From Cyrtodaria siliqua (lineage: Eukaryota > Mollusca > Bivalvia > Adapedonta > Hiatellidae), in contig JAWPHD010000094.1 of NCBI GenBank assembly GCA_037043455.1, positions 124,001-188,000 of the forward strand: DNA of 64,000 nucleotides, given 5' to 3'. Shown one piece after another: positions 60,301 to 64,000 of this stretch. A model generated the notes under the pieces. The model was not told the DNA's origin, did not search any database, and saw only the letters and a program-made list of their open reading frames with translations. Within the stretch, counting starts at the first letter, position 1, and every line of letters begins with the position of its first letter. A program made the translations under genes and the position numbers.

Positions 60301-61557
60301 TCAACAAAACCATGGTCAATAACCATGATAGCTCTGTAACTTACTTACTGCTGAACACGTCCAATGTGTTATTGAAGTAAACCTTCAAACAGAATTTAAT
60401 GAAAATCAGAAATTGTTTACTGAAGTTATTGTGTCCACAAGCTATTTATATTTCTCAATAATCAAGGGCAACAACTTTGAAACACATGTATTGATTCTTC
60501 TCATCATCAAATCATTTTACTTGAACAACCTTTAATGTCAAATTTTGTAAAATCGGAACCCATTTAACTAAAGTCGGTGTGTTCACAAGCAAAAATCTGC
60601 CTATTTTACAACAACTCCAGGATCATTATTGATCATTGTCAAGATCTTACAGAAACAGATCTTTGTCATAACAATAAGCTAGACGACCGATGACAGAAAG
60701 ACAATGCACCATAGCAAAAGCTCCTTTGGCCTTGGTCAGTAGAGCTAACAAATTCTTGGACACCACATCAAAATTGCCGTGTCCCTGTAATAAAGTACAA
60801 ATGTGATAACAGTCTTGCTCCAAAACTCTCTTTCAGCGGCTTTACCAGTTTTGTAATGTACCGGTGGGTACAAACACATCTGCTCCATTTGTAACTTTCT
60901 ATGACACATATGTTGCACATTGTAATTGGATAATATGACAATGGAGATAAAAGGGGTGTCAGGAGAAAACATTACAGGGACATTACTGTGAGATATCAAG
61001 ATTTGGAGGAGCAATGATGGTACCTACATCACTTACTGGGCAAACCCAACATACATGAGTTCTGGTTAAGACTATAATTGTTGAAACGATTTATACCATG
61101 CAAACTTTTGCTTAATTCTCACCTTTAACTTATAGAATTTGCAGGATTTTTCTGGATTTTATTTTCAAATGCACATTAAATGCTGATGAGCTATAACATT
61201 TGCGCCATTTAAATATTTGTTAATTATTCAAAATCAACATTCCATGTAAATAAAAACACATGATGCATTAATATTTTGTGCTATTTTCAAAACAGTGCAA
61301 ACAAGACACCAAACCATTGCAAACTTGGTAAAGTGTATAAAATGTAGTCCGACCCACACTCAGCAACCAGAAAAATCCATAGTGATGGTAGTATTAATTC
61401 ATAGTTACTGAGTAAAAAAAACGTTTGTTCCAAAATTCATAAAATGATGCAAAATGTATAAAAGATGCTATTAATGTACAATGCATACCTGATACGCCTT
61501 GTACGACTCCGTCATGGTTGCTACCAGGACACCTGAATCCAAGTACTCCATCACTTC
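24197..61557 (-). CDS. IP3-receptor-like intracellular Ca2+ channel, C-terminal half (14 exon positions, 5' part off window)
   Basis: Fourteen minus-strand exon positions with GT/AG borders and matching phases join to 554 codons plus stop. The domains, in order, are: the end of the cytosolic regulatory region and the linker before the membrane (61489-42023), S1 (40427-40522), S2/S3 (39830-39982), S4 and its linker (38543-37802), S5 and pore helix (two alternative exons), S6 (27362-27511), a zinc site C-x2-C ... H-x4-H (26981-26173), and a C-terminal coiled coil (25439-24197). This order and motifs such as CDTIYEC, NIIFGIIVDTFSQLR and CFVC identify the IP3-receptor branch of the IP3R/RyR family, which releases Ca2+ from the ER. 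Oddities: no GGGVGD filter, a short luminal loop, and only five obvious membrane segments instead of six. The IP3-binding core is not in the window, so ligand gating is unproven. Confidence 0.9.
24311..25304. other. Intron 13, no other feature
   Basis: No gene or clear repeat; two overlapping frames at 24800-25046 are not supported by any motif. Confidence 0.5.
25305..25439 (-). CDS. Channel exon 13: C-terminal tail and coiled coil
   Basis: 135 nt. FDFFPLNRALSLENEE parallels LDWFPRMRAMSLVS of IP3 receptors, followed by an acidic stretch and heptads (MEHLQIQIDYLVGKLKEQ). Acceptor CTTCAG, donor GTCAGT (weak). Confidence 0.9.
25600..25760 (-). repeat. Copy of a SINE-like dispersed repeat
   Basis: Shares GCTCATCAACACAGTAT, AATCCAGGATCCATGCCCTA, CAGAGGACAGACTCCTATA and GAGGCTAAGGC with copies at 46417-46690 and 63185-63425. 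The motif order suggests that the element reads on the minus strand. Confidence 0.6.
26173..26292 (-). CDS. Channel exon 12: second half of the zinc site
   Basis: 120 nt. GFLKHVREEHNQWAYLFFFI carries the H-x4-H pair, equivalent to EEHIKEEHNMWHYLCFI. With exon 11 it forms the cytosolic zinc finger that links S6 to the C-terminal tail. Acceptor TTACAG, donor GTAAGC. Confidence 0.95.
26293..26903. other. Intron 11, no other feature
   Basis: AT-rich; nothing recognised. Confidence 0.5.
26904..26981 (-). CDS. Channel exon 11: first half of the zinc site
   Basis: 78 nt. NNCFVCSRESYDFE carries the C-x2-C pair, equivalent to CFICGLERDKF of IP3 receptors. Acceptor TTACAG, donor GTAAGT, phase 0. Confidence 0.95.
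27362..27511 (-). CDS. Channel exon 10: filter end and S6
   Basis: 150 nt, phase 0 at both ends. QFEGSMTDNFGMAVG follows the pore helix. Then S6 reads FFDVSFFIIISTIGLNIIFG and the conserved IIVDTFSQLR matches the IP3-receptor IIDTFADLR. Acceptor CTGCAG, donor GTGAGT. Confidence 0.95.
27526..28510. repeat. Minisatellite, unit about 52 bp, near 19 copies, 15 bases from the exon 10 acceptor
   Basis: Copies of GGTACTTTACACAAGTTGTC / CATAGTGGTATGGGGTGGGG / AGGGGGACATTG. The strand asymmetry (G-rich plus) puts C-rich, pyrimidine-like tracts in the transcript just upstream of an acceptor. Minus-strand frames of 88 and 128 codons here are repeat translations. Confidence 0.95.
28511..30429. other. 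Intron 10 interior, AT-rich
   Basis: No gene. A hairpin with arms of about 20 bases, TTCATGCCCCAGCCAACCCC and GGGGTTGTTTGGGGTATGAA, lies at 29365-29432. Confidence 0.5.
30430..30770. repeat. Dispersed element with a long imperfect palindrome (30620-30765)
   Basis: The arms AGATTACTTAACTGCTTCGT ... GATTATAGGGAAATCCTTCA and their inverse (to 30764) enclose a short centre. A related but half-length copy is at 40745-41010, sharing ATTCATAATCACTAAATATT. Confidence 0.7.
30838..31075 (+). repeat. Bivalve dispersed repeat, short copy
   Basis: Starts AAACAAGAGCATCGCCTTAA and ends with GTGGATAAACGGACAGATG followed by (GTAC)n. The layout (ACAAGAG start, GGACAGA end) matches the other bivalve repeats here. 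Confidence 0.6.
31259..31390. repeat. Three tandem copies of a 42-bp unit
   Basis: Copies of AACCAATTAATCCCATGACA / GTTATGGCCTATTTACTTG. Confidence 0.9.
31727..31905 (-). CDS. Channel exon 9A: alternative S5-pore exon
   Basis: 179 nt, same phases as 9B, acceptor TTTTTCAG, donor GTGAAT (weaker than in 9B). It encodes S5 (KSLMLVTILGLSVFYIYSLI), the luminal loop (WMWSRDNGRHCDTIYEC) and the pore helix (FISVIHHGLVESPYT). CDTIYEC is closer to the IP3-receptor CDTLLMC than the 9B version. The frame is intact. Confidence 0.9.
32015..32180. repeat. Tandem repeat, unit about 66 bp, 2-3 copies
   Basis: Copies of AGATTTTAGCATACATATTA / TTATCACGGTGGACAGTGTA. Confidence 0.85.
32330..33390. repeat. Minisatellite of about 38 bp, split by an inserted element
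   Basis: Copies of TTTACATTAATTTGTTTACA / GTATTCATGCCAAA occupy 32330-32700 and resume at 33343-33390. The middle is the palindromic element at 32703-33342. Confidence 0.8.
32703..33342. mobile_element. Palindromic DNA-transposon-like element, 640 bp
   Basis: The ends AAAGGACAAGGTATGATAAG and, inverse, AAAGGACTAGGTATGATAAG are followed by GGCCCCCAATAT on both sides. A second inverted pair in the centre (AGAGCGCACC...GAGCAC at 33006 and its inverse near 33105) makes much of the element a foldback. A 53-bp internal tandem duplication is present (32729-32835). It interrupts a minisatellite, which marks it as an insertion. Confidence 0.75.
33580..33930 (+). repeat. Dispersed SINE-like repeat
   Basis: Shares GAAGGTTCTAGG, TTTATCTCGATGTA and GCCATATAACC with 47730-48122. 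The 3' end reads CACAAAACCTAATTCAATC, the typical 'accccaattcaattc' tail of a bivalve SINE family. Interrupted in the middle. Confidence 0.6.
34828..35006 (-). CDS. Channel exon 9B: alternative S5-pore exon
   Basis: 179 nt, phase 1 in and phase 0 out, acceptor TTTCAG, donor GTAAGT. It encodes S5 (KSLMLVALLGLYIFYIYSLI), a short luminal loop (WIWKADNGRHCRTVYEC) and the pore helix (FTSVIHHGLSDSTYN). It is homologous to exon 9A: 44 of 59 residues are identical. The cysteine pair around RTVYE is kept. Intact frame and good splice sites argue that it is used. Confidence 0.9.
35092..35811. mobile_element. TA-flanked DNA element, 720 bp, with a second inverted repeat inside
   Basis: The left end TACAGTCAAACATG matches the inverse of the right end (CATGTTTGACTGTA at 35811), as in Tc1/mariner- or pogo-type MITEs with TA targets. 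Inside, TTATTACATACCGTACT (about 35183) and its inverse near 35672 form a second pair, and AATATACGGCCGTG/CACGGCCGTATATT (35121-35175) a perfect 14-bp hairpin. Nested insertion is likely. Confidence 0.65.
36118..36196. repeat. Five tandem copies of an 11-bp unit
   Basis: Copies of TGTAATTGGTC / TGTAACTGGTC. Confidence 0.85.
36200..37623. other. Intron 8 portion without a supported gene
   Basis: Contains a 169-codon minus-strand frame (36756-37265) discussed under rejected items. Otherwise AT-rich. Confidence 0.4.
37624..37757. repeat. Hairpin (foldback) element with arms of about 60 bp
   Basis: The left arm ATTGGGATTCTTGACAGCGA / ACATGGACTCACATTCCCTG pairs with the inverse right arm (ATTAGGATTCTTGACGTGGG / ACATGGGCTCACATTGCCTG). 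It lies 45 bases inside the intron after exon 8, so the hairpin would form in the pre-mRNA near the donor. Confidence 0.8.
37802..37925 (-). CDS. Channel exon 8: S4 and S4-S5 linker
   Basis: 124 nt. IFLGCSMAGTVTDGYFFAFH continues the helix from exon 7. LLHITELNQLLKRVIQAVTT matches [20 protein letters not shown], the S4-S5 linker that transmits gating in IP3 receptors. The final G plus the two first bases of exon 9A or 9B completes the glycine of NGKS. Acceptor TTTCTAG, donor GTATGT. Confidence 0.9.
38165..38542. repeat. Minisatellite, unit about 27 bp, at the exon 7 donor
   Basis: About 13 copies of ACTTCAACATGACATATTCA / GTCATTT. On the minus strand each unit reads ATGTTGAAGTAAAT, a near copy of the real donor ATGTT|GTAAGTAAAC with one base missing. 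Confidence 0.9.
38543..38648 (-). CDS. Channel exon 7: acidic loop and start of S4
   Basis: 106 nt. It opens with KSN and seven aspartates, then a basic/acidic loop, and ends AYGFKTIYYV at the start of a membrane helix. The poly-Asp loop is not in vertebrate IP3 receptors. Depending on topology it faces the lumen or the cytosol and could bind Ca2+ weakly (inference). Acceptor TTGTAG, donor GTAAGT. Confidence 0.85.
38818..39812. repeat. Minisatellite, unit 24 bp, about 41 copies, near the exon 6 donor
   Basis: Copies of TTGGATTCTAATGTATTCTA / CAAC. Since 24 is a multiple of 3, all frames stay open for long distances (frames of 69 to 129 codons); none is a gene. It begins 15 bases past the donor at 39829. 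Confidence 0.95.
39830..39982 (-). CDS. Channel exon 6: transmembrane segment S2 or S3
   Basis: 153 nt. VIVIYVLGGIHNFLSLGIFF is one long hydrophobic segment, followed by SNRPMFPSFADITSTF. It can be aligned with S2 (RPFLVS motif) or with S3 (LLGAANLCNKIVFLVSF) of IP3 receptors; one of the two appears to be missing or merged. Acceptor TTTCAG, donor GTAGGT. A 24-bp minisatellite begins about 15 bases past the donor. Confidence 0.9.
40427..40522 (-). CDS. Channel exon 5: transmembrane segment S1
   Basis: 96 nt. The hydrophobic stretch NYAMMFITLAIAFYIMAAW is followed by acidic TAGEDDARAL, like S1 and the acidic S1-S2 loop of IP3 receptors. Acceptor TTTCAG, donor GTAAGT, phase 2 at the donor. Confidence 0.9.
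40745..41010. repeat. Half-length copy of the 30430-30770 element
   Basis: Shares ATTCATAATCACTAAATATT, TTAAACTGCTGAGTTTTATT and GGCGTGTTTTGTTCTTTC with that element, but lacks the inverse arm. Confidence 0.6.
41025..42022. repeat. Minisatellite, unit 85 bp, about 12 copies, overlapping the exon 4 donor
   Basis: Unit CAATCGCCCCAATGGGTTGG / CATGCACTCGTCTCTGATAC / CCACAATTTTATACCGTAAA / CAAATTATTACCAAGCTTTC / ACAAG. The last copy runs into the exon border itself: ACTCGTCTCTGATAC|TTTAT. Each unit therefore carries the intron's first bases, GTATCAGAGACGAG on the minus strand, after a GG. Confidence 0.95.
42023..42138 (-). CDS. Channel exon 4: pre-S1 linker
   Basis: 38 codons plus two bases. KIRDFMDWSSDIIKDIK parallels the KINDFF...LFNEMNWQKK segment just before S1 in IP3 receptors. 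Acceptor TTTACAG. The donor AA|GTATCAG is the first of a long series of copies, because the neighbouring minisatellite repeats the donor-proximal sequence. Confidence 0.9.
42727..45070 (+). repeat. Composite bivalve repeat, about 2.3 kb, ending in a hairpin
   Basis: Begins ACAAGAGGCCCAAGAGGGCC. It contains several units of about 155 bp with GGCCATAACTCTGCCAAAAA (to 43550), then several of about 155-160 bp with AAGGGCCATAACTCCGCTGT / GGTTTTCGAACTTGTCCGAG (to 44990). It ends ACAGACGGACGGAAGGACAA and the hairpin AGCTCTGCTGGCC-TTT-GGCCAGTAGAGCT, then AAAA. It is non-coding; frames on the minus strand are repeat translations. Confidence 0.85.
45286..45545. repeat. Minisatellite, unit 22 bp, about 12 copies, near the exon 3 donor
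   Basis: Copies of AGGAAAATAAACGCTCCAAAGT with two irregular copies. Begins about 12 bases past the donor. Confidence 0.95.
45557..45675 (-). CDS. Channel exon 3: linker domain before the membrane
   Basis: Two bases plus 39 codons. ALEFYREYTLSMEIIKND resembles the conserved LKYYANHTAQIEIVRHDR segment of IP3 receptors, part of the intermediate region that couples the cytosolic domain to the pore. Acceptor TTTTCAG; donor GTTTGT is weak. Confidence 0.9.
46417..46690 (-). repeat. SINE-like dispersed repeat
   Basis: Shares TTCTTTAACGTGCTCGG, GGGACCGCCC and AGTGTCTTGCCCAAG with 63185-63425. The minus strand reads CTTGGGCAAGACACTTTTCC, the SINE central-domain phrase also seen at 11941. Flanked by short copies of CCCAAGAGTAGGGTCAGAAA. 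Confidence 0.65.
46760..47604. other. Intron 2 portion without a supported gene
   Basis: Short repeats of the CCCAAGAGTA type at 46770-46820; otherwise nothing recognised. Confidence 0.5.
47730..48122 (+). repeat. SINE-like dispersed repeat with (CAATT)n tail
   Basis: Head CCGTGTGGTTGCCGGGGTAG / AATACAACCACTGCAAAC; body GAAGGTTCTAGGCCCATTTT and TATCTCGATGTACATGGAAG; end GGTGCGCCTTAAAACCCAAT then repeated TCAAT. The partner copy is at 33580-33930. The 105-codon plus-strand frame here (47722-48039) is part of the repeat. Confidence 0.7.
48880..50085. repeat. Repeat family arranged as direct and inverted copies, two long hairpins
   Basis: A unit with AACTGACCxTGACxxxGGGTC, GGCTGGAAGT and GTTATATATGAAATTTGAAC occurs directly near 49020 and 49205. 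It is then paired head to head twice: arms 49386-49528 with 49549-49690, and arms 49763-49905 with 49926-50067. Each centre is TACCGTCAATATTTATG and its continuation. The two palindromes are close copies of each other. Confidence 0.85.
50050..50245. repeat. Tandem duplication (about 100 bp) of a repeat end with a GGCGAGA hairpin
   Basis: Two copies of TATGTTGACGCCGTCGAGCC / CGCCAACATTAGCAACACCT / ATAGTCTCGCATTTTTTC / AAAAGGCGAGA. CTCGC and GCGAG can pair. This is the 3' end type of a common bivalve repeat. Confidence 0.8.
50429..50534 (-). CDS. Channel exon 2: cytosolic helical segment
   Basis: 35 codons plus one base. It starts with an acidic stretch (DKHDDD) and continues DVGFQYYHLIARKFD, matching the IP3-receptor DVGHNIYILAHQLA region. 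Acceptor TTACAG lies directly against a 64-bp minisatellite; donor GTATGT, phase 1. Confidence 0.9.
50538..51255. repeat. Minisatellite, unit 64 bp, about 11 copies, overlapping the exon 2 acceptor
   Basis: Unit ACACGAATACAACACTTATA / ATGGTGGTAACTACATGCAA / ATATTGACCGTTCTTTTCTG / TAAC, very uniform. The first copy abuts exon 2. On the minus strand each unit ends GTGTGTTACAG, like the true acceptor GTGTTACAG|GACAAG; two units even keep ACAGGACAAG. Confidence 0.95.
51256..52390. other. Intron 1 portion, AT-rich
   Basis: No gene or clear repeat. A segment near 51905-51945 (TTATTCATTTTATGAACCAT) is inversely related to 52125-52145, forming a loose inverted pair. Confidence 0.5.
53350..53850. repeat. 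Inverted pair ACAGTAAARCGAAAGTAGAAA, 501 bp apart
   Basis: A 21-bp arm at 53350-53370 and its inverse at 53830-53850 (one mismatch). The span overlaps the left end of the pogo-like MITE, so the order of insertion is unresolved. Confidence 0.55.
53720..54546. mobile_element. Pogo/Tigger-like MITE nested in the mariner-like element, 827 bp
   Basis: The left end TACAGTTGATTTCGGTTATT / TGCATA and the inverse right end TACAGTCGATTCCGTTTAAT / TGCATA match. TA lies at both borders. Subterminal copies of TATGCAATTAACCG occur at both ends (five or more on the right), a typical arrangement of transposase sites. No frame. Confidence 0.75.
56380..57570. repeat. Minisatellite, unit about 67 bp, near 17 copies
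   Basis: Unit GGCAAGATATATAATACAGG / GGAAGTAACTCATACACAGA / GGGATTAATACACAGTGTCA / TCAGAGA. Minus-strand frames (86 and 63 codons) are repeat translations. Confidence 0.95.
57590..57990. other. Intron 1 portion, no gene
   Basis: Nothing recognised. Confidence 0.5.
57996..58150 (+). repeat. SINE-like dispersed repeat
   Basis: Contains GGTTCTACTCAGGTGCCCAC, TCTTCCCCCACCAGTGGAAG, GTGGCCATACGACCTTAGCT and an AATCCAATTCAATTTAA tail. This resembles the widespread invertebrate repeat with a 'tcctcccacc ... acgaccttagctgt' body. Confidence 0.65.
58193..58292. repeat. Four tandem copies of a 24-bp unit
   Basis: Copies of GATTGGACTGTAGATGTTCT / TGAT; open in frame (DWTVDVLD) only because 24 is divisible by three. 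Confidence 0.95.
58300..59075. other. Intron 1 portion, no gene
   Basis: Nothing recognised beyond AT-rich sequence. Confidence 0.5.
59080..59680 (+). repeat. Bivalve dispersed repeat (GACCTTGACCTTTAACCTGT type)
   Basis: Units contain GGGTCATGGTGACCTTGACC, CCTACTGGCCCAAACATCAA and AGTTTCATAATAGTGGCTAC. Ends ACAGACGGACAGACAGAACC. Confidence 0.7.
59860..60750 (+). repeat. Bivalve dispersed repeat, degenerate, with hairpin-type 3' end
   Basis: Begins near AAAGGGAAACATGGCAATC. Later units mention AACCATGATAGCTCTGTAAC. It ends GCTCCTTTGGCCTTGGTCAGTAGAGCT split around 60717-60748, a worn version of the hairpin end at 45040-45066. Confidence 0.6.
61489..61557 (-). CDS. Channel exon 1 of the window: end of regulatory helical region
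   Basis: Encodes 23 residues, EVMEYLDSGVLVATMTESYKAYQ split as EVMEYLDSGV and LVATMTESYKAYQ. Acceptor TTACCAG, donor GTATGC; phase 0 at both ends. It resembles the ELVDVMKNAY stretch of IP3 receptors just before the variable acidic linker. Exon 2 is 11 kb away, and a small exon between them cannot be excluded. Confidence 0.75.
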
Positions 61558-61825
61558 CTGGTAACAAGTAGAAGGTCACATGGTTAGTGTTACTGCCATA
61601 AACAGCAAAAAGAATGATCTTGAAATTCATTTTTATCAAGCAGTGCCATGAAAGAGAAAGCATTTATTCAACAAGATTCAGCAATTATTTTAGAAGTTTC
61701 TGCACTTTTTATACATTCATTTTATCATTTAATATATGAACAAATATTAGATATAATTATAATTGACTAGGTGTATTTACTCATGCAATTTTTAAAAAAC
61801 ATATTTAAAAGCGTATATTGTATAA

Positions 61826-62830
61826 GCTGAAACTAGAAGCGACGGTAGTGCTACATTAGCAATACATTTCCATGAAAATCTCAACTTTAAACAGTCTGCA
61901 ACTTGATGGTGTTTGTTAGGTTTATCAATTTCCTTTATTATAGTATAAAACCATAGATGAAATGTGCAAAAAAAAAAATTTACACTGTATAATTCAAATA
62001 TTTTCATTAAAACCAACCACATTTTCAAGAAATCACCTTAAAGTAAAATGAATTCCAATAAATAATACTGATAGTTAGAATTTCCCAGTATCGGAACCAG
62101 CTGAGATACACGACAGATTGTTTTTCTTGTTGCCAACTACTAACATTTTGCATGTTTATGTACACAATGAAATCATGCAACTGTTGACATTAACGACAAC
62201 GTTGATGCACATGACTTTTATCTGCCCCAAGCTGAAACTAGAAGCGACGGTCGTGCTGCAATAGTTATACAATCCCATGAAATCTGAATTTTAAACCGAG
62301 TCTTTGTTGGCTGTTTATCAATTTCCTTTATTATAGTATAAAACTATAGTTGAAATATGCGCATGCTATCCATAACACAATTCTACATAACTTGTAGTCA
62401 TAAACAGTATTATTACAGGATTCAATTTTTTTTTATCAAATTTATGCAAATATCTACGTAAATTGTGTCAATCGTGATTTAAGCCACACTTTATGTAAAA
62501 CATTTGCAAGTTTCTGCAAAATTTACTCATGCAAAAATTTAACTCAAAAATAAATGAATTTAAACTGTATAATTCAAATATTTTCATTTTTTTAAGAAAT
62601 CACCTTAAAGTAAAATGAATTTCAATAAATAAAACTGATGGTTAGAATTTCCCAGTATCGGAACCAGCTGAGATACACGTGACAGATTCTTTTTCTTGCA
62701 TACTAACTACTAACATTTTGCATGTTGATGTACACAATGAAATCATGCAACTGTTGATGTTGATGACAACTGTTAACGTTGATGACGTCATTGTTGATGC
62801 ACATGACTTTTATCTGCCCTCGATGTGTAA
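61826..62830. repeat. Local tandem duplication, about 400 and 600 bp
   Basis: The copies at 61826-62227 and 62228-62830 share AAGCTGAAACTAGAAGCGAC, TATCAATTTCCTTTATTATA, TTAGAATTTCCCAGTATCGG and TGCACATGACTTTTATCTGC. The second copy has about 190 extra bases in the middle (near 62360-62550). Confidence 0.9.
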
Positions 62831-63184
62831 GATCAGGCTTTCCAGCACTCATGTGAAATGCAGATAACCTTAATATGTGTATGCAAAAATTTATATGGTT
62901 AAGTTCTTCTAACCTTTTTCAACCAAACAGATTCTGAACAAGTCGGAAAAGCAAAGGAAGCTATATCTAGCTGAAATTAGTAGTAATTGGTGCTGTGTTC
63001 TGCTCTAAAAGTGCACAATCATACAACAGTTTTCTAATACATAACCTGCATGCTTGTAACAATAAAACACAAAGCCAAAGTATATCACATTGAATGTTTG
63101 TTTAAGGCTTCAACACATTGTTCAGGTCATTTCAAGCCGCTTCAGAGATGTGAAATTATATGAATTCAGTAACTGTGCCGAACT

Positions 63185-63425
63185 CTTAATATCAAATAGA
63201 TTTCTATTTCTTTAACATGCTCGATGGACAGACTCCGATATGTGGGACCGCCCAGTTTGCTTACCCCATCCGACTGACCAGGCTATGGCGAGTGGCTTGC
63301 CCAAGGTCACATCAAAGTAACCAGTGGGGCAAGAAACGATCAAACTAATGATCTCCGGATTCAAGTCAAACTTGCTATCCACTTGGTAACCGAGGCCACC
63401 CATCCCCCGGACACCCCACATGCTA
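63185..63425 (-). repeat. SINE-like dispersed repeat, reverse orientation
   Basis: The minus strand starts near GGTGGCCTCGGTTACCAAGT / GGATAGC (worn tRNA-like A box) and continues with GATTTGAATCCGGAGA-like B-box remnants and CTTGGGCAAGCCACTCGCC. Same family as 46417-46690. Confidence 0.65.
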
Positions 63426-64000
63426 ATTTATCAAGCCAAATTGAAATGTTTTTATCATTATTATTGCAATAACTGTTTCAAGAAATGCAAATTCATTGCT
63501 GGCGAAGTGTATAAATGTTTTCACCTCAACTTTGGTAAACAGGTAACTTAAGAAAAATTTCTGTATAGAAGTTTGGTGTTTTACAGAAATCCTGAAATCT
63601 ATAATATCTCAAAAATTAACACATGTACATGTACTATATTTATACTTTCAAGTTCGCTGTTAAAAATTTGACTCTTCAAAGTTTCTTTCTGGGTACCATT
63701 TTGCCAGAGTGCCATTCTTGTTTGCGAGGGATGAGTTCTCCAATACAGTCTAGAAGAGCGTGAAAGCAGTACATGTACTCGACTGGCCTTTTTCGTTAAA
63801 CTTTCTTTTTTTTCCCATTGAGCAAGTTTTTTATTTGACCAGCACAATTTACTGTTTGCGTAAAGTACTTACTTCGCACAGTAAAGACCACGTTATCTCC
63901 TTATCTCCAGGAAAACAAATGACCTATCCTATCAAATTAAAAATGTGATCGAGATGTTGCGAATGAATTGTTTACTGAAGTCTGATTGGATGATATGAAA
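63426..64000. other. No gene recognised
   Basis: The tail of the window; no exon of the channel gene could be supported here. Confidence 0.4.

Noticed and set aside
60745..60790. Possible small channel exon (GHGNFDVVSKN) behind an acceptor TTACAG
   Set aside because: No donor follows, the frame runs straight into a bivalve repeat end, and exons 1 and 2 already join in phase.
63860..63950. Exon ending at a good donor (GTAAGT on the minus strand near 63872)
   Set aside because: All three frames upstream contain stops before any acceptor.

Overview
The window is eukaryotic, AT-rich and dominated by repeats. Spliced exons with GT/AG borders, large introns, dense minisatellites, a tRNA-derived SINE, a CR1/Jockey-like LINE remnant and several dispersed repeats of a kind I know from bivalve genomes (phrases such as GGGCCATAACTCTGCCAAAA and ends such as ACAAGAGGCCCAAGAGGGCC) point to a marine bivalve mollusc. 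The species cannot be named from this.

Layout. (1) 1-8059: right-hand part of a decayed Polinton/Maverick element. It holds a packaging ATPase (minus, cut by the window edge), a lysine-rich core-like protein, a long poly-proline/WH2-like/DUF8207-type protein, a two-helix membrane protein, a VLTF3-like zinc protein (minus), two unrecognised small proteins, and a protein-primed family B DNA polymerase. Most are broken by frameshifts or stops. The end is an inverted repeat around a 23-base C run. (2) 8060-19392: almost wholly tandem arrays (units near 68, 42, 58/150 and 47 bp), interrupted by a SINE, bivalve repeats and a LINE fragment. (3) 19393-24196: non-coding, with a strikingly intact MULE-like MITE (19479-19930) and a second MITE. 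(4) 24197-61557, minus strand: the C-terminal part of an IP3-receptor-like intracellular Ca2+ channel gene in 14 exon positions, one of them present as two alternative copies. All phases agree and the joined exons give 554 codons plus stop. The 5' part lies beyond the right edge. (5) 61558-64000: upstream intron sequence with a local duplication and a SINE-like repeat.

The channel gene is the main single-copy biology. Its order is cytosolic linker, S1, S2/S3, S4, S5 plus pore, S6, C-X2-C/H-X4-H zinc site, coiled coil, as in IP3 receptors. Two features stand out. The S5-pore exon is present twice (31727-31905 and 34828-35006). Both copies are 179 nt with the same phases, so using both would shift the frame, which predicts mutually exclusive splicing. 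The glycine-rich GGGVGD filter of ordinary IP3 receptors is absent from both versions. In addition, minisatellites abut splice junctions in at least six introns, and some units appear to be copies of the junction itself. The Polinton proteins would once have cooperated in replication (PolB), packaging (ATPase), late transcription (VLTF3-like) and particle content (basic protein); as it stands this copy is a fossil.
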